Shown here: one piece after another, positions 16,627 to 25,911 of the stretch
How positions within the stretch are numbered: the stretch's first letter is position 1
Layout: each line of letters opens with the position of its first letter
Origin: Rickettsiales bacterium UBA2645
Lineage (GTDB): Bacteria > Pseudomonadota > Alphaproteobacteria > Rickettsiales > UBA1997
DNA length: 48,128 nucleotides
Direction: 5' to 3'
Assembly: GCA_002359655.1 (NCBI GenBank)
Contig: DENL01000010.1
Coordinates: 1 to 48,128, forward strand
The notes under the pieces: generated by a model
The model's database searches: none
Told to the model about the DNA's origin: nothing
The model's input: the letters and a program-made list of their open reading frames with translations, nothing else
Made by a program: the position numbers and the translations under genes

Positions 16627-16852
16627 TGATCTAAAAGGGGCGCGCATGCTAGGAATAGTTTTTTTTTAGTCAATCACCTAAATTTATAAAAATCTTGACA
16701 TTCCACCGTATCAAAAAAGAATGCCTATCCAATTGATGATGTTTTGAATTTACAAATCTATCCAAGCTTGGTTGATTAGTCCCGCAACATAGTTTTACCT
16801 CTTAAAAACTAAAAAGATCAGAAGGGCTCCTTAGTAATAAAAATAATCGCTG

Positions 16853-18082
16853 ATGAATAAAAATTATTTTTTAAAAAAGAAAATACTTCCTGCCTTAACT
16901 TACATTGGCTTGTTGATGCTTCACATTTGTGTTCGTACTTGCAAATTTTTATTTGCCAAAAGGACAATTCTTTTTGTTACAAACCAGAAAATACGCAGCA
17001 TCAGACTTGGACCAATTTCACAAATCTGCATTATTATCGCCTTTGCTTGGATATTTAACTTATTCAATCAATCGTTAAACTATAACCATATTATCAGCTC
17101 CAAATCAGATGAAATAGGCAACCTACAATCATCCAACACATATTTCCAAGAAGAGTTAAGAGATATCAATGACAAGTTAAAAAAGATAAACGACTACCTA
17201 ATTTCGGCTACTGGAAGCTCTCAAAAAGTTAGTGGTGAAGAAAAATTTAATTTTAAAACCCCGAAAAATATTAAAGAAAAAGATCTTTCAAAAGATGATC
17301 AAAACACTTTAAATGAAATTAAAAACGCTAACGAAATGTTGGTAAGCGTTCACCATTTTGCTCGACACAGAATCAAGACCATTGAAAACGCAATTAACAT
17401 CACTGGCTTAAATTTAAAACAAAGACCGAGTCATTTAAAAAATAAATTTAATAACTCTGACGAAAAAGAAATTTCTCTTAATGAAGCAAAAGGAATTAAA
17501 GATAGACAAGGCGGACCTTTAGTTGACCTTGACTCAATTGCTGATAATACTGGCTCCGAAGATGAAATCCAAAAACATTTAAAAAAAGCTGAATTTTCTA
17601 ATGATTTTGATCGTCTAGCCATGCTAGAAAATCTTATAAAAGTTATGCCTTTGTCAAAACCAATGAAAAGCTACTACATCTCAAGTGGCTTTGGCCGCAG
17701 AACTGACCCAATCACTGGAAGACATGCATCTCATCAAGGTCTAGATTTCGTTGGCCCTGAGCATGGAGCAGTTATTAGTCCATCCGACGGTAAAGTTATT
17801 TTAGCTGGGAAATTCAGTGATTATGGCAACGCAGTAGTAATAAATCACGGTTTTGGCATCACAACCCGCTATGGTCATTTAGCAGCGGTAAAAGTTACAC
17901 AAGGTCAAATTGTTAAAAAGGGTCAGCTAATTGCCATTCAAGGAAATACTGGTCGCAGTACTGGTTCGCATTTACACTACGAAGTTAGATACAGAAATAC
18001 TCCGCTCAATCCAAAAAAATTCCTCGAAGCTGGAGATTCTTTATTTAACGACGAAACAAATATCAAATATGTCAATAGCTGA
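16853..18082 (+). CDS. M23 family metallopeptidase (LytM-type peptidoglycan endopeptidase)
   Basis: A 409-residue membrane-anchored cell-wall hydrolase. It has hydrophobic stretches at about 11-26 and 55-72, a coiled-coil/charged linker (about 80-265), and a C-terminal LytM domain with HxxxD (His294, Asp298 in HQGLD), His342 in RYGHL, and HLH (His373 and His375). These are the zinc and catalytic residues, so it should be active on peptide cross-links. Its 3' end overlaps the bactofilin gene by 14 nt, a pairing known from other proteobacteria in which bactofilin scaffolds recruit M23 enzymes to shape the cell. It ends in TGA, showing that TGA is a stop here. Confidence 0.92.
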   Translation: MNKNYFLKKKILPALTYIGLLMLHICVRTCKFLFAKRTILFVTNQKIRSIRLGPISQICIIIAFAWIFNLFNQSLNYNHIISSKSDEIGNLQSSNTYFQEELRDINDKLKKINDYLISATGSSQKVSGEEKFNFKTPKNIKEKDLSKDDQNTLNEIKNANEMLVSVHHFARHRIKTIENAINITGLNLKQRPSHLKNKFNNSDEKEISLNEAKGIKDRQGGPLVDLDSIADNTGSEDEIQKHLKKAEFSNDFDRLAMLENLIKVMPLSKPMKSYYISSGFGRRTDPITGRHASHQGLDFVGPEHGAVISPSDGKVILAGKFSDYGNAVVINHGFGITTRYGHLAAVKVTQGQIVKKGQLIAIQGNTGRSTGSHLHYEVRYRNTPLNPKKFLEAGDSLFNDETNIKYVNS

Positions 18083-18497
18083 TCTGAAATCAAAATTCTC
18101 TGACTTTATAAAAAATAGCTCTAACAACGATGTTTCGATAACTAAAAAACTTGAATCAATCAGTTCAAACTTCAAATCAAATCCTTCGATTATCGCTAAA
18201 GATCTTGAGATTGAAGGCAATATAAATGGCTCTGGCTTTGTTGAAATTGAAGGCTTTATAAAAGGCACAATCAATGGCAATTCTATCGTGCTTCGCGAAG
18301 AAGGTGTGGTTGAAGGAGAAATAGTTGCCAATTCAATCAGCATAAGAGGAAAATTTGACGGCACTGTAAGAGCCAAAAATATCAATATCACCAGCAAAGC
18401 TAAAATTACTGGCGTTATTGAATATGGCTCGCTTTCTGTGGAAGACGGCGCTTATATCGACGGCCAGTTCAAGCAAATCGTTTTCAAATCATCTTAA
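18069..18497 (+). CDS. Bactofilin (polymer-forming cytoskeletal protein)
   Basis: A 142-residue bactofilin. I start it at ATG 18069 (MSIADLKSKF) because the longer frame upstream only reads through the M23 gene out of frame. After a flexible N-terminus (about 1-40) the right-handed beta-helix core runs from IIAKDLEIEGNINGSG to about residue 138, with repeated I-x-G and V-x-G turns. Bactofilins polymerise without nucleotide and localise wall enzymes. The 14-nt overlap with the M23 peptidase gene argues for coupled translation and a shared job. The stop overlaps the convergent gltX stop by 4 nt (TTAA). Confidence 0.92.
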   Translation: MSIADLKSKFSDFIKNSSNNDVSITKKLESISSNFKSNPSIIAKDLEIEGNINGSGFVEIEGFIKGTINGNSIVLREEGVVEGEIVANSISIRGKFDGTVRAKNINITSKAKITGVIEYGSLSVEDGAYIDGQFKQIVFKSS

Positions 18498-19828
18498 GCG
18501 CCAAGCCTTTTTAAAATCTCTTCTCGGTCAATAAAATTTACCAAAAACTTTAACTCTGGTCCGTGTTCAAAACCAGTTAAAGCTAGGCGAATTGGCATAA
18601 ACAGCTCTTTTCCTTTACGATCGCTATTGGCTTTGATTTTTTCTAACCAATTTTGCCAACAAGTTGTATCAAAAGTATCTTCCGGCAAAAGACTTGCGGC
18701 TAACTTTAAAAATTCTTTATCTTCGGATTTGTTATTAAAACGAAACTCACTTTTGCAAATTTTCCACCAAATTTTTAGCTCACTTAAAAACGAAATATTT
18801 TGCTTTAGGCAATTAAAGAAATTTTCGTCCATTTCAGCCAAACCAAGATTTTCTAGCTCTATCTTAACATCAGATAAATCAAGCTTATGCAGTAATTTTT
18901 GATTAATGTGAGCTAGTTCTGAAATATCATAATTTGTTGAAGATTTTGAAAACTTATCAAACGAAAAATCGCGTACCAATTCATCAAAATTTTTATAAAT
19001 TTTAATCGATTCCGAAGTGCCAATTTGCGCTAAAAAGTTTATCACTGACATTGCTTCATACCCTTCAGCACGCAGTGACTTAACATCAAATCCACCTTCA
19101 CGTTTTGAGATTTTCCCCTCACTTGCTTTTATTAAAGCCAAATGTGCAAAGTCTGGCGAGGCAGCACCTAAAGCCTCAAAAATCTGAATTTGAATCGCGG
19201 TGTTAGTGATATGATCTTCACCGCGAATAATATCGGTAACTTTGAACTCAATATCATCAACTACCGAACAAAAAGTATAAGTCGGAACACCATTATCGCG
19301 CACCAAAACTGGATCAGAAAAATGGCGACCTTCGTAAGTAATTTTACCTTTAATTTTGTCGTCCCAAGAGGTGATTTTATCTTCGAGCAAAAAGCGATAA
19401 TGCGGAGTTAAACCTTGAGAACGCAAAGAATTTTTTTGCTCAACAGTTAAATTAAGCGCCGCACGATTATAAATTGGCGTCATGCCCGAAGCGATTTGCG
19501 CCTTTCTTTGCAAATTTAATTCCGCCGCAGTTTCAAAACATTCGTAAAGTCGACCGCTTTTGATTAATTTATTTTTTGCAGCTTCATACTTTTCTAATCT
19601 TTCAGATTGCTTGGCAATTTCGTCATATTCTAAGCCGAGCCAAGCCATATCTTGCAAAATCATTTCACGATATTCGTCTTTTACTCTTTCAACATCAGTA
19701 TCATCTAAACGCAGGCAAAATTTCCCACCGACTTTTTTGGCGTAAAGAAAATTAATAATAGCAGCGCGAATGTTACCAACATGCAAAAAGCCAGTTGGAG
19801 AGGGCGCGAAGCGACAGATCTTTGTCAT
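18494..19828 (-). CDS. gltX: Glutamyl-tRNA synthetase
   Basis: A class-I aminoacyl-tRNA synthetase of 444 residues that charges tRNA with glutamate. It has the start FAPSPTGFLHVGN (HIGH-type motif HVGN at 16-19), the catalytic-domain signatures RLDDTD and IRGEDH, and the KMSKS-type loop KISKR (239-243). The C-terminal anticodon-binding part is on the short side. Alphaproteobacteria often have two GltX paralogues, one making Glu-tRNA(Gln) for amidation; which one this is cannot be decided here. It is convergent with the bactofilin gene. Confidence 0.96.
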   Translation of the reverse strand: MTKICRFAPSPTGFLHVGNIRAAIINFLYAKKVGGKFCLRLDDTDVERVKDEYREMILQDMAWLGLEYDEIAKQSERLEKYEAAKNKLIKSGRLYECFETAAELNLQRKAQIASGMTPIYNRAALNLTVEQKNSLRSQGLTPHYRFLLEDKITSWDDKIKGKITYEGRHFSDPVLVRDNGVPTYTFCSVVDDIEFKVTDIIRGEDHITNTAIQIQIFEALGAASPDFAHLALIKASEGKISKREGGFDVKSLRAEGYEAMSVINFLAQIGTSESIKIYKNFDELVRDFSFDKFSKSSTNYDISELAHINQKLLHKLDLSDVKIELENLGLAEMDENFFNCLKQNISFLSELKIWWKICKSEFRFNNKSEDKEFLKLAASLLPEDTFDTTCWQNWLEKIKANSDRKGKELFMPIRLALTGFEHGPELKFLVNFIDREEILKRLGA

Positions 19829-19838
19829 TGATAAATAA

Positions 19839-20075
19839 TTATTTTTTAGAAGTTGGTTTTAGAAATTCTCGATTTTCTGGAGTATCGGGCAGAATAAAAT
19901 TGCTACCACAATAATCACATTTTTTCTTTGGCCTACCACTGCGCCACATTCCATAAATTGGCCCCAGAATAAATAAAGTTGCCCATAAAATTGCTTCAAT
20001 CAGAGCGCTACCACGCTTTTTATTTTCGATTACAAATGCTGTTTGACAGTCACCGCAAATAAATCTCTCAGACAT
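19839..20075 (-). CDS. Small zinc-ribbon membrane protein
   Basis: A 78-residue protein with one hydrophobic segment (about 24-43) flanked by two CxxC pairs: Cys7/Cys10 and Cys53/Cys56. Four cysteines on either side of one membrane-associated helix suggest a split zinc ribbon, a layout reminiscent of LITAF-like domains, with a hydrophobic insertion between the CxxC halves. No family is assigned. Its ATG overlaps the nadE stop as TAATG, so it is translated from the same mRNA. Function unknown. Confidence 0.75.
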   Translation of the reverse strand: MSERFICGDCQTAFVIENKKRGSALIEAILWATLFILGPIYGMWRSGRPKKKCDYCGSNFILPDTPENREFLKPTSKK

Positions 20076-21724
20076 TATTTAGTAAATTTATTGGTGATTG
20101 GATAACGCCGCTCTTTATCAAAAGCCATGTCAGAAATTTTTGGCCCCAAACAAGATTGCTGGCGCTTATATTCGCTAGCGTAAAAAAGCTTGGCAATTTT
20201 TTTTACCAATTCTTCGGCAAATCCTGCAGAGATGATTTCTGTAACTGATTTTTTTTCTTCAATTAAGTGAAATAAAATTTTATCTAAAATTTCATATTCT
20301 GGCAGCGAGTCGCTATCTTTTTGGTTTGGGCGCAGTTCCGCCGTTGGTGCTTTTTCCAAGATATTTTGTGGAATTAAATTTTTCTCTTTGAAGGCAGAAA
20401 TTTCTGGCATGTTTTCATTGCGCCATTGCGCCAATTCATAAACTTCAGTTTTGTACAAATCTTTAATTGGGTTGAAAGCGCCGCACATGTCGCCGTAAAG
20501 TGTAGCGTAGCCACAAGCCAACTCTGATTTATTGCCAGTTGAAAGCAAAAGCGCGCCGCTAGAATTTGAAAGTGTCATTAAAATATTGCCGCGAATTCGC
20601 GACTGCAAATTTTCTTTGGCTAAATCTGAAATATCATCAAGCGTCATCAACATTGCGCTGAAAGGCATTTCAATTGAAATAACTTCTAAATTTATTTTTA
20701 AATTTTCAGCACATTTCGTAGCGTCAACCATCGAAGCTTCAGAATTAAAACGACTTGGCAAAGCATAAAGAGCGACATTTTCTGATCCCAAAGCATCAAC
20801 TGCTAAACAAGCAACCAAAGCCGAATCAATACCACCTGACATGCCAAGCAAAACTTTATTGAAATTATTTTTTTGAACATAGTCGCGCAAGCCAAGAAGA
20901 CATGCCAAATAGTCGCGCGCAGTTTTTGTGCTTAAAGAATTTTGCTTAGTTTTTGCAGAAATTTTTCCATCTTTTTCAATTTCAACAATTGCCGAATCTT
21001 CGGTAAATTCCTGCATCTGTAAAATAATTTCACCAGCAGAATTCATCACAAAAGAACTTCCATCAAAAACTAAAGAATCTTGTCCACCAACTTGATTTAC
21101 ATAAATCAGTGGCTTAGCTAATTTTTTAGAAAAATTCTGACAAATTTTGTGACGATATTGATGTTTCTTCGAACTATAAGGCGAGGCATTTATTACAACT
21201 GCCGTATCAAAAATTTGCTCGCTGAGCAAAAATAAATTACGCTCATCCCACAAATCTTCACAAATTAAAATTGCTAAAGTTTGTCCACGAAATTCAACGC
21301 AAGAAATTGCATTATCTGCCGCAAAATAACGCTGCTCGTCAAAAACTGCGTATTTTGGTAGAGATTTTTTATTAATAATTTTTTTGATCTCGCCATTTTC
21401 AAGCAAAAGTGCCGAGTTAAACAAAACTTCTTTTTGCGAACGACTAGTGGAAAATATTGGCGCACCAAGCAAAATAGCACATTTTGAGCCACGCGTTACA
21501 TTTAAAATTTCTAAAATTTTTTCTTTGACTGCAGAAATAAAATATTTTTTTTGCCACAAATCCTGCGCATCATAACCACAAATTGTCATCTCTTGAAACA
21601 CCACCAAATCACAACCAGCCTGATTAGCCTTTTTAAACTCACTTAAAATCTTAGCGCAATTTCCATCCAAATCACCTACTGTGGAATTAATTTGTGAAAG
21701 TTGAATTCTTAATTTTGCAGTCAT
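20075..21724 (-). CDS. nadE: Glutamine-dependent NAD+ synthetase
   Basis: Makes NAD+ from deamido-NAD+ with ATP, using ammonia released from glutamine by its own N-terminal domain. The N-terminal nitrilase-type glutaminase has Glu45 (VFQEM), a lysine at 119 or 120 before LPKYAVFDE and Cys155 (LICEDLW). The synthetase domain has the PP-loop MSGGIDS (295-301). I choose the ATG at 21724 (MTAKLRIQLSQIN), which gives 549 residues and matches family N-termini; an upstream ATG at 21748 would only add eight residues inside the preceding gene. It lies 1 nt after the restriction-enzyme stop and overlaps the zinc-ribbon gene downstream. Confidence 0.96.
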   Translation of the reverse strand: MTAKLRIQLSQINSTVGDLDGNCAKILSEFKKANQAGCDLVVFQEMTICGYDAQDLWQKKYFISAVKEKILEILNVTRGSKCAILLGAPIFSTSRSQKEVLFNSALLLENGEIKKIINKKSLPKYAVFDEQRYFAADNAISCVEFRGQTLAILICEDLWDERNLFLLSEQIFDTAVVINASPYSSKKHQYRHKICQNFSKKLAKPLIYVNQVGGQDSLVFDGSSFVMNSAGEIILQMQEFTEDSAIVEIEKDGKISAKTKQNSLSTKTARDYLACLLGLRDYVQKNNFNKVLLGMSGGIDSALVACLAVDALGSENVALYALPSRFNSEASMVDATKCAENLKINLEVISIEMPFSAMLMTLDDISDLAKENLQSRIRGNILMTLSNSSGALLLSTGNKSELACGYATLYGDMCGAFNPIKDLYKTEVYELAQWRNENMPEISAFKEKNLIPQNILEKAPTAELRPNQKDSDSLPEYEILDKILFHLIEEKKSVTEIISAGFAEELVKKIAKLFYASEYKRQQSCLGPKISDMAFDKERRYPITNKFTK

Positions 21725-21725
21725 T

Positions 21726-24700
21726 TTAAAATTTAAAAACCTCATCAATTTTTTTCATCAAGGTGCTAGTTTCGCTTAAAGCCACAATGATTTTTTGGTA
21801 ATGTAAAATTTCTTCAAAGCTCAGAATTTTTCCTTTGCGATCTTTTAACCATTTTTGCGCTGGCTGATATCCGCCAATAAAAAATTCCCAAACATTTTGG
21901 GTAACTCCTTCAAAATACTGGGTTTGGTTAATTTTTACTTTTCCTTTTTCGAAAGAAATTTTTTCAACTTTATTGTCGCCATCGATAGGATAAGTGGTAA
22001 TTAATTTTTCAAAGATTTTGCTTTCTAGGAGATGAATTTGACGAAGCCTGCCACCAATTTCTACAAACTGCCAGAAGATATTTTGGTTTGAAGGAAAGGG
22101 CACGCGCGGAAAATCAATTTTTAAAAATTCTTTATATTTTTCGCAGTAGTTTGGTGAGTGCAAAACTGCGTAGATGTAGTCGAGAAGATCAAGCGGCGAG
22201 AAATTTTTATCAGAAGATTCTTGATCTGGCAAAAATTCCAAACCTAACTTGGCAGAGATTTCTTTGATGATTTCAGGTTTTAGGTTTGGAGTACGATTTA
22301 GGTTTGGTTGGTTAAGTAAATCAGCAAAGTTGGTTTTTTGGTCGTAAAGGTATAGAGGGCAAAAGTAATCGCCGCCTTGCATTCCTGGTCTTGACCAGCT
22401 TCTAAAATCAATCAAATTTCTAGATAAAAAAATTGGGGAAGAACTCTTTTCTGCATTCCCTAGTTTAAATATTAATCCCTGATTCTCACCCAACAAAAAA
22501 TGCTGCATCACTTTATCCCGAGCTCTTTCAACCAACTTCAAATCATAATAAATAAACTTCTCATCAAACGGACGATAAGAAATTTTTTGCACCAAACTTT
22601 CGTCAGCTTTTATTTGATAAAAATCTTCAACATTTTTTAGCAAATCGTCTTTTTTATCATTCACTAAAATTGCATCTTTTGCTGTCACAATTCCCACACT
22701 ATTTACGGGAAATAGTTCAGCGATTGAGAAACCTTCATCATATTCCTTTTGCAAATCAAAATCTTTTGGCACCATAAAATAGTTTGGAGCCAGATTTGGC
22801 AAGCTTTTGAAAGCGATTGAATTTAGAGAATTCTCCCACAAAAAATTATATTTTTGCTCGCGTTTACCAAAGCAATCGAAATGAAAAACTTGTGCTAATT
22901 CGTCCGCTTTTTTCTTGCCCGTCTTTATAAAAATATTGATCGAAACACCTTGTTGAATATCAAAAACATTTTCATCTTTTGAGCCATCTAAAGCGGTTTC
23001 TTTTTTCTTAGAATTGCCATGTAAATCGATGGTATAAATTTTGTCGTAATTTGAAAGCAAGCTAAAGCGCATGCCACGAAAAGTTGGGTTATCTAAAAAA
23101 CCGTGTGGGTTAATAAATGCCAGAATTCCTTCACCATTTTTCTCAATGAAATATTGACCAAAGCGCAAAAATTTTACATAGTCATCGTTGATCCATTTAG
23201 GATTTTTTTCTTGTAATTTTTTACTGCTATTTGGCTCTTTTTTGTAGTCTTCCATCAAATTCATAATCCAATCGCTTTTATTTTGGCTCTCGCCTGAATA
23301 AGGTGGATTGCCTAAAATCACCATTACAGGAGTTTCATTTTTTATTTTTGAAGCTTCCAATCCTTCAATTGTGAGCTCGCGCATAAAAGCCAAAAGCGGT
23401 AAAGCTTCATCAGGATTAGCTTCTTCGAGAGAGTTAGTTAGAAAAATTTTAAAACGCTGATCGCGCTGCATAGAGTTTTGGGCTGACTTGTAGCCAATTT
23501 CGCTAAGCAGCAAATCAAGTTTTAAATGAGCCATGGAGTAACTTGCCATTAACAACTCAAAACCGTTGAGACGAGGAATTAAATGGTCATCAACATAGCG
23601 ACTCCAGATACCTTGTTGGCCTTGGAATTTTTCATGAATTTGCTTAATTACTTCGGTTAAAAAAGTGCCAGTTCCAGTTGCAGGATCAAGAATTTGAACT
23701 TTGTGGAAATCAACTTCATTTTGTTTAAAACCTTTGCTCATGCGCTTGTCAGGCAAATGAGTATTGATTTTCTTTTTGATTTTTGAAGTATCAGCAAGTC
23801 CGTCTTTTAAATTGAATTCGGTTTTTAGAATTTCATCGGTGGCGCGAACTATAAAGTTAACCACAGGTTCTGGCGTGTACCAAACACCACGACTTTTGCG
23901 TAGCGCTGGATCATATTCGCTTAGGAAAGTTTCGTAAAAATGGACTACAGGATCTTGTCTTTTGGTTTTTTTACCAAAGTTTTCCAGAAGCGCTTTGATG
24001 TCGGTGGCACGGAAAATATCTGCCAAAGCATCGACAATCCAGTCAATACGATTGTCTAAATCATAACCCGCAACATATTGAAAAAGGCGGCGCAAAAAAG
24101 GATTAGTTTTGGGAATTAATTCCGCAGCTTCTTGACGAGAAAATGTATTTAAAGATTGATCATGCAAACGCGCCGCAAACATTCCGTAAGCAATAGTTTG
24201 GGCATAAATATCAGCAAACTCTTTTACCTTAATGTTGTGAATTAGAATTTCTTTAAAAGCAGTCATTTGCTCTTTCAGCGAGCTATTTTGCTGTGTTTCC
24301 TCATCGGAATTAATAGCATTTTCGATAATTATTGCCAGCAACTTAGCTTTTTTTGCCATCATATACGCCAAGCTTTTGGGCGATTTAATTGTTTGTGAAA
24401 TATGAAGGGCGAAGTTTTTTAAAAGATTTTGAAATTGCTCAAAATTTTCAGTTATAGCGATAAGGTTTTCTTCTTTGATTTGAGCTATTGAAATGACAGT
24501 TACTAAATCTCCATCGCGATAAAAATGAAAATCTAAATAATTGGTAAAAATAAAATTTGGCAAAGAGAGGCGATAACGATCACATTGCTCTTGGTATTTT
24601 TTATCAGTCAGATCTGCCTTTAAATCTTTGGCCTCAATATAGCCAACAGGAATATTTTTTTTAGTTAAGACATAATCTGGCGAACCACAAGAAATTCTGG

Positions 24701-24848
24701 CAGGTTCGTTAGTAGCTCGAATTTCTTGGGGTAAAATTTGATGAAGAAGGTTTTGGAAAAATCCTCGGTAAGCATGCTCGCGAGCAATTCCGCTTTTGTA
24801 AGCTAGTGAAATCTCTTTTAAATATTTTTCTATTTCTAGTTTTGACAT
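21726..24848 (-). CDS. Single-chain restriction endonuclease/N6-adenine methyltransferase (type IIG-like, type ISP-related C-terminus)
   Basis: A 1040-residue protein that combines cutting and methylation. The N-terminus has a PD-(D/E)xK nuclease site: Asp58 in SPDYV, then Glu72 and Lys74 in IEAK, and QCDRY (Gln88 to Tyr92), a QxxxY element seen in type I-like nucleases. A helical connector follows. The gamma-class N6-adenine methyltransferase has the SAM motif DPATGTGTF (388-396) and the catalytic NPPY (514-517). The C-terminal third, with DYIYAVLHSPNYCEKY and FPRVPFP, resembles the specificity domain of type ISP enzymes. No helicase motifs are visible, so it is closer to type IIG than to true type ISP. 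It overlaps dusB by 13 nt and precedes nadE by 1 nt. No separate specificity or antirestriction gene is present. All key residues are intact. Confidence 0.88.
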   Translation of the reverse strand: MSKLEIEKYLKEISLAYKSGIAREHAYRGFFQNLLHQILPQEIRATNEPARISCGSPDYVLTKKNIPVGYIEAKDLKADLTDKKYQEQCDRYRLSLPNFIFTNYLDFHFYRDGDLVTVISIAQIKEENLIAITENFEQFQNLLKNFALHISQTIKSPKSLAYMMAKKAKLLAIIIENAINSDEETQQNSSLKEQMTAFKEILIHNIKVKEFADIYAQTIAYGMFAARLHDQSLNTFSRQEAAELIPKTNPFLRRLFQYVAGYDLDNRIDWIVDALADIFRATDIKALLENFGKKTKRQDPVVHFYETFLSEYDPALRKSRGVWYTPEPVVNFIVRATDEILKTEFNLKDGLADTSKIKKKINTHLPDKRMSKGFKQNEVDFHKVQILDPATGTGTFLTEVIKQIHEKFQGQQGIWSRYVDDHLIPRLNGFELLMASYSMAHLKLDLLLSEIGYKSAQNSMQRDQRFKIFLTNSLEEANPDEALPLLAFMRELTIEGLEASKIKNETPVMVILGNPPYSGESQNKSDWIMNLMEDYKKEPNSSKKLQEKNPKWINDDYVKFLRFGQYFIEKNGEGILAFINPHGFLDNPTFRGMRFSLLSNYDKIYTIDLHGNSKKKETALDGSKDENVFDIQQGVSINIFIKTGKKKADELAQVFHFDCFGKREQKYNFLWENSLNSIAFKSLPNLAPNYFMVPKDFDLQKEYDEGFSIAELFPVNSVGIVTAKDAILVNDKKDDLLKNVEDFYQIKADESLVQKISYRPFDEKFIYYDLKLVERARDKVMQHFLLGENQGLIFKLGNAEKSSSPIFLSRNLIDFRSWSRPGMQGGDYFCPLYLYDQKTNFADLLNQPNLNRTPNLKPEIIKEISAKLGLEFLPDQESSDKNFSPLDLLDYIYAVLHSPNYCEKYKEFLKIDFPRVPFPSNQNIFWQFVEIGGRLRQIHLLESKIFEKLITTYPIDGDNKVEKISFEKGKVKINQTQYFEGVTQNVWEFFIGGYQPAQKWLKDRKGKILSFEEILHYQKIIVALSETSTLMKKIDEVFKF

Positions 24849-25810
24849 GCGAGATCGTAAAATCTTTCAATTTCAGTGCGGACATTTTCAGCGCCTTGGG
24901 TGGTGTTGATTTTGGCGCGGAATTCTGAAGAGGATTTTAATCCGGCACTGTACCAACCAATATGTTTTCGAGCCAGTGGAATTGCAGTTGTTTCACCGTA
25001 ATGATCAATCATTTCGCTTAGGTGATTGAGTATAATTTTTTTCTGCTCCGCAACTGATGGTGTTTGTAATGGCTCTTCGCCTTTAAGTTGGGAATTAATT
25101 TGTGAAATCAGCCAAGGCTTGCCATAAACTGCACGTCCAATCATAACGCCGTCAGCTTTGGAAAGTGTTAAGGCTTTTTTGGCATCTTCGGCATTTTTAA
25201 TATCGCCATTAGCAATTATTGGAATTTTTACCGCTTCTTTTGTCAAAGAAATTAACTCCCAATTAGCATTGCCGTTATACATTTGGCAACGAGTACGGCC
25301 ATGAACTGTAAGCATTTGAATACCAACATCTTCAGCTTTTTTAGCCAAACTTGGAGCATTTAAATTTTCATAATTCCAACCTAAACGCATTTTCATTGTA
25401 ACAGGAATTTTCACGGCTTTAACGACGGCTGCCATGATTTTGGTGGCCAAATCTTCGTCTTTCATTAAAGCGCTTCCTGCAAATCCGTTAACTACTTTTT
25501 TGACTGGGCAACCAAAGTTAATATCGATGATGTTGGCGCCTAAATCTTCATTTAATTTAGCGGCTTCAGCCATAACTTCTGGTTCGCAGCCAGCAAGCTG
25601 CACTGACATCGGATAAATCGCGTCGTCTTTTTGGCATTTTTTAAGCGATTCGCGAGTTTGCATAATCATGGCTCGCGAGGCAATCATTTCTGAAATCAAT
25701 AAAGGCGCTCCGAAAGATTTTACCAAACGACGAAATGGCAAATCAGTTACGCCCGACATTGGCGCTAATAAAACATTATCTTGAAGTTGGATATTTCCGA
25801 TTTTTATCAT
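24836..25810 (-). CDS. dusB: tRNA-dihydrouridine synthase (DusB-type)
   Basis: An FMN enzyme that reduces specific uridines in the D-loop of tRNA with NADPH. The 324-residue protein has LLAPMSGVTDLPFR, the catalytic cysteine in INFGCPVKKV (Cys101), TMKMRLGW, HGRTRCQMYNG and the FMN phosphate-binding GVMIGRAVYGKPW. It is the first gene of a minus-strand run and lies just downstream of tRNA-Arg(CCT). Its 3' end overlaps the restriction-enzyme gene by 13 nt. The DusB subfamily is inferred from overall similarity. Confidence 0.94.
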   Translation of the reverse strand: MIKIGNIQLQDNVLLAPMSGVTDLPFRRLVKSFGAPLLISEMIASRAMIMQTRESLKKCQKDDAIYPMSVQLAGCEPEVMAEAAKLNEDLGANIIDINFGCPVKKVVNGFAGSALMKDEDLATKIMAAVVKAVKIPVTMKMRLGWNYENLNAPSLAKKAEDVGIQMLTVHGRTRCQMYNGNANWELISLTKEAVKIPIIANGDIKNAEDAKKALTLSKADGVMIGRAVYGKPWLISQINSQLKGEEPLQTPSVAEQKKIILNHLSEMIDHYGETTAIPLARKHIGWYSAGLKSSSEFRAKINTTQGAENVRTEIERFYDLACQN

Positions 25811-25826
25811 TTTTTAAATATTGTCT

Positions 25827-25901
25827 TGGTGTCCTCGGCATGACTCGAACATGCGCTCACGGTTTAGGAAACCGATGCTCTATCCCCTGAGCTACGAGGA
25901 C
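25827..25901 (-). tRNA. tRNA-Arg (anticodon CCT)
   Basis: A complete cloverleaf of 75 nt including an encoded CCA. The acceptor stem GTCCTCG/CGAGGAC is perfect, the D arm is GCTC/GAGC, the anticodon loop TTCCTAA gives CCT (codon AGG), and the T arm is GCATG/CATGC with loop TTCGAGT. The outermost anticodon-stem pair is a T-T mismatch. It sits between ugd and dusB on the same strand. Confidence 0.96.
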
Positions 25902-25911
25902 TTATTCTCGC

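Noticed and set aside
16695..16723. TTGACA as a promoter for the M23 gene
   Set aside because: No acceptable -10 box lies 16-18 nt downstream, and it is about 150 nt from the gene.
17931..18068. Longer bactofilin start
   Set aside because: This part only reads through the M23 gene in another frame; bactofilin similarity begins after ATG 18069.
21725..21748. Upstream nadE start codons
   Set aside because: They lie inside the restriction-enzyme gene and add residues not found in the family.
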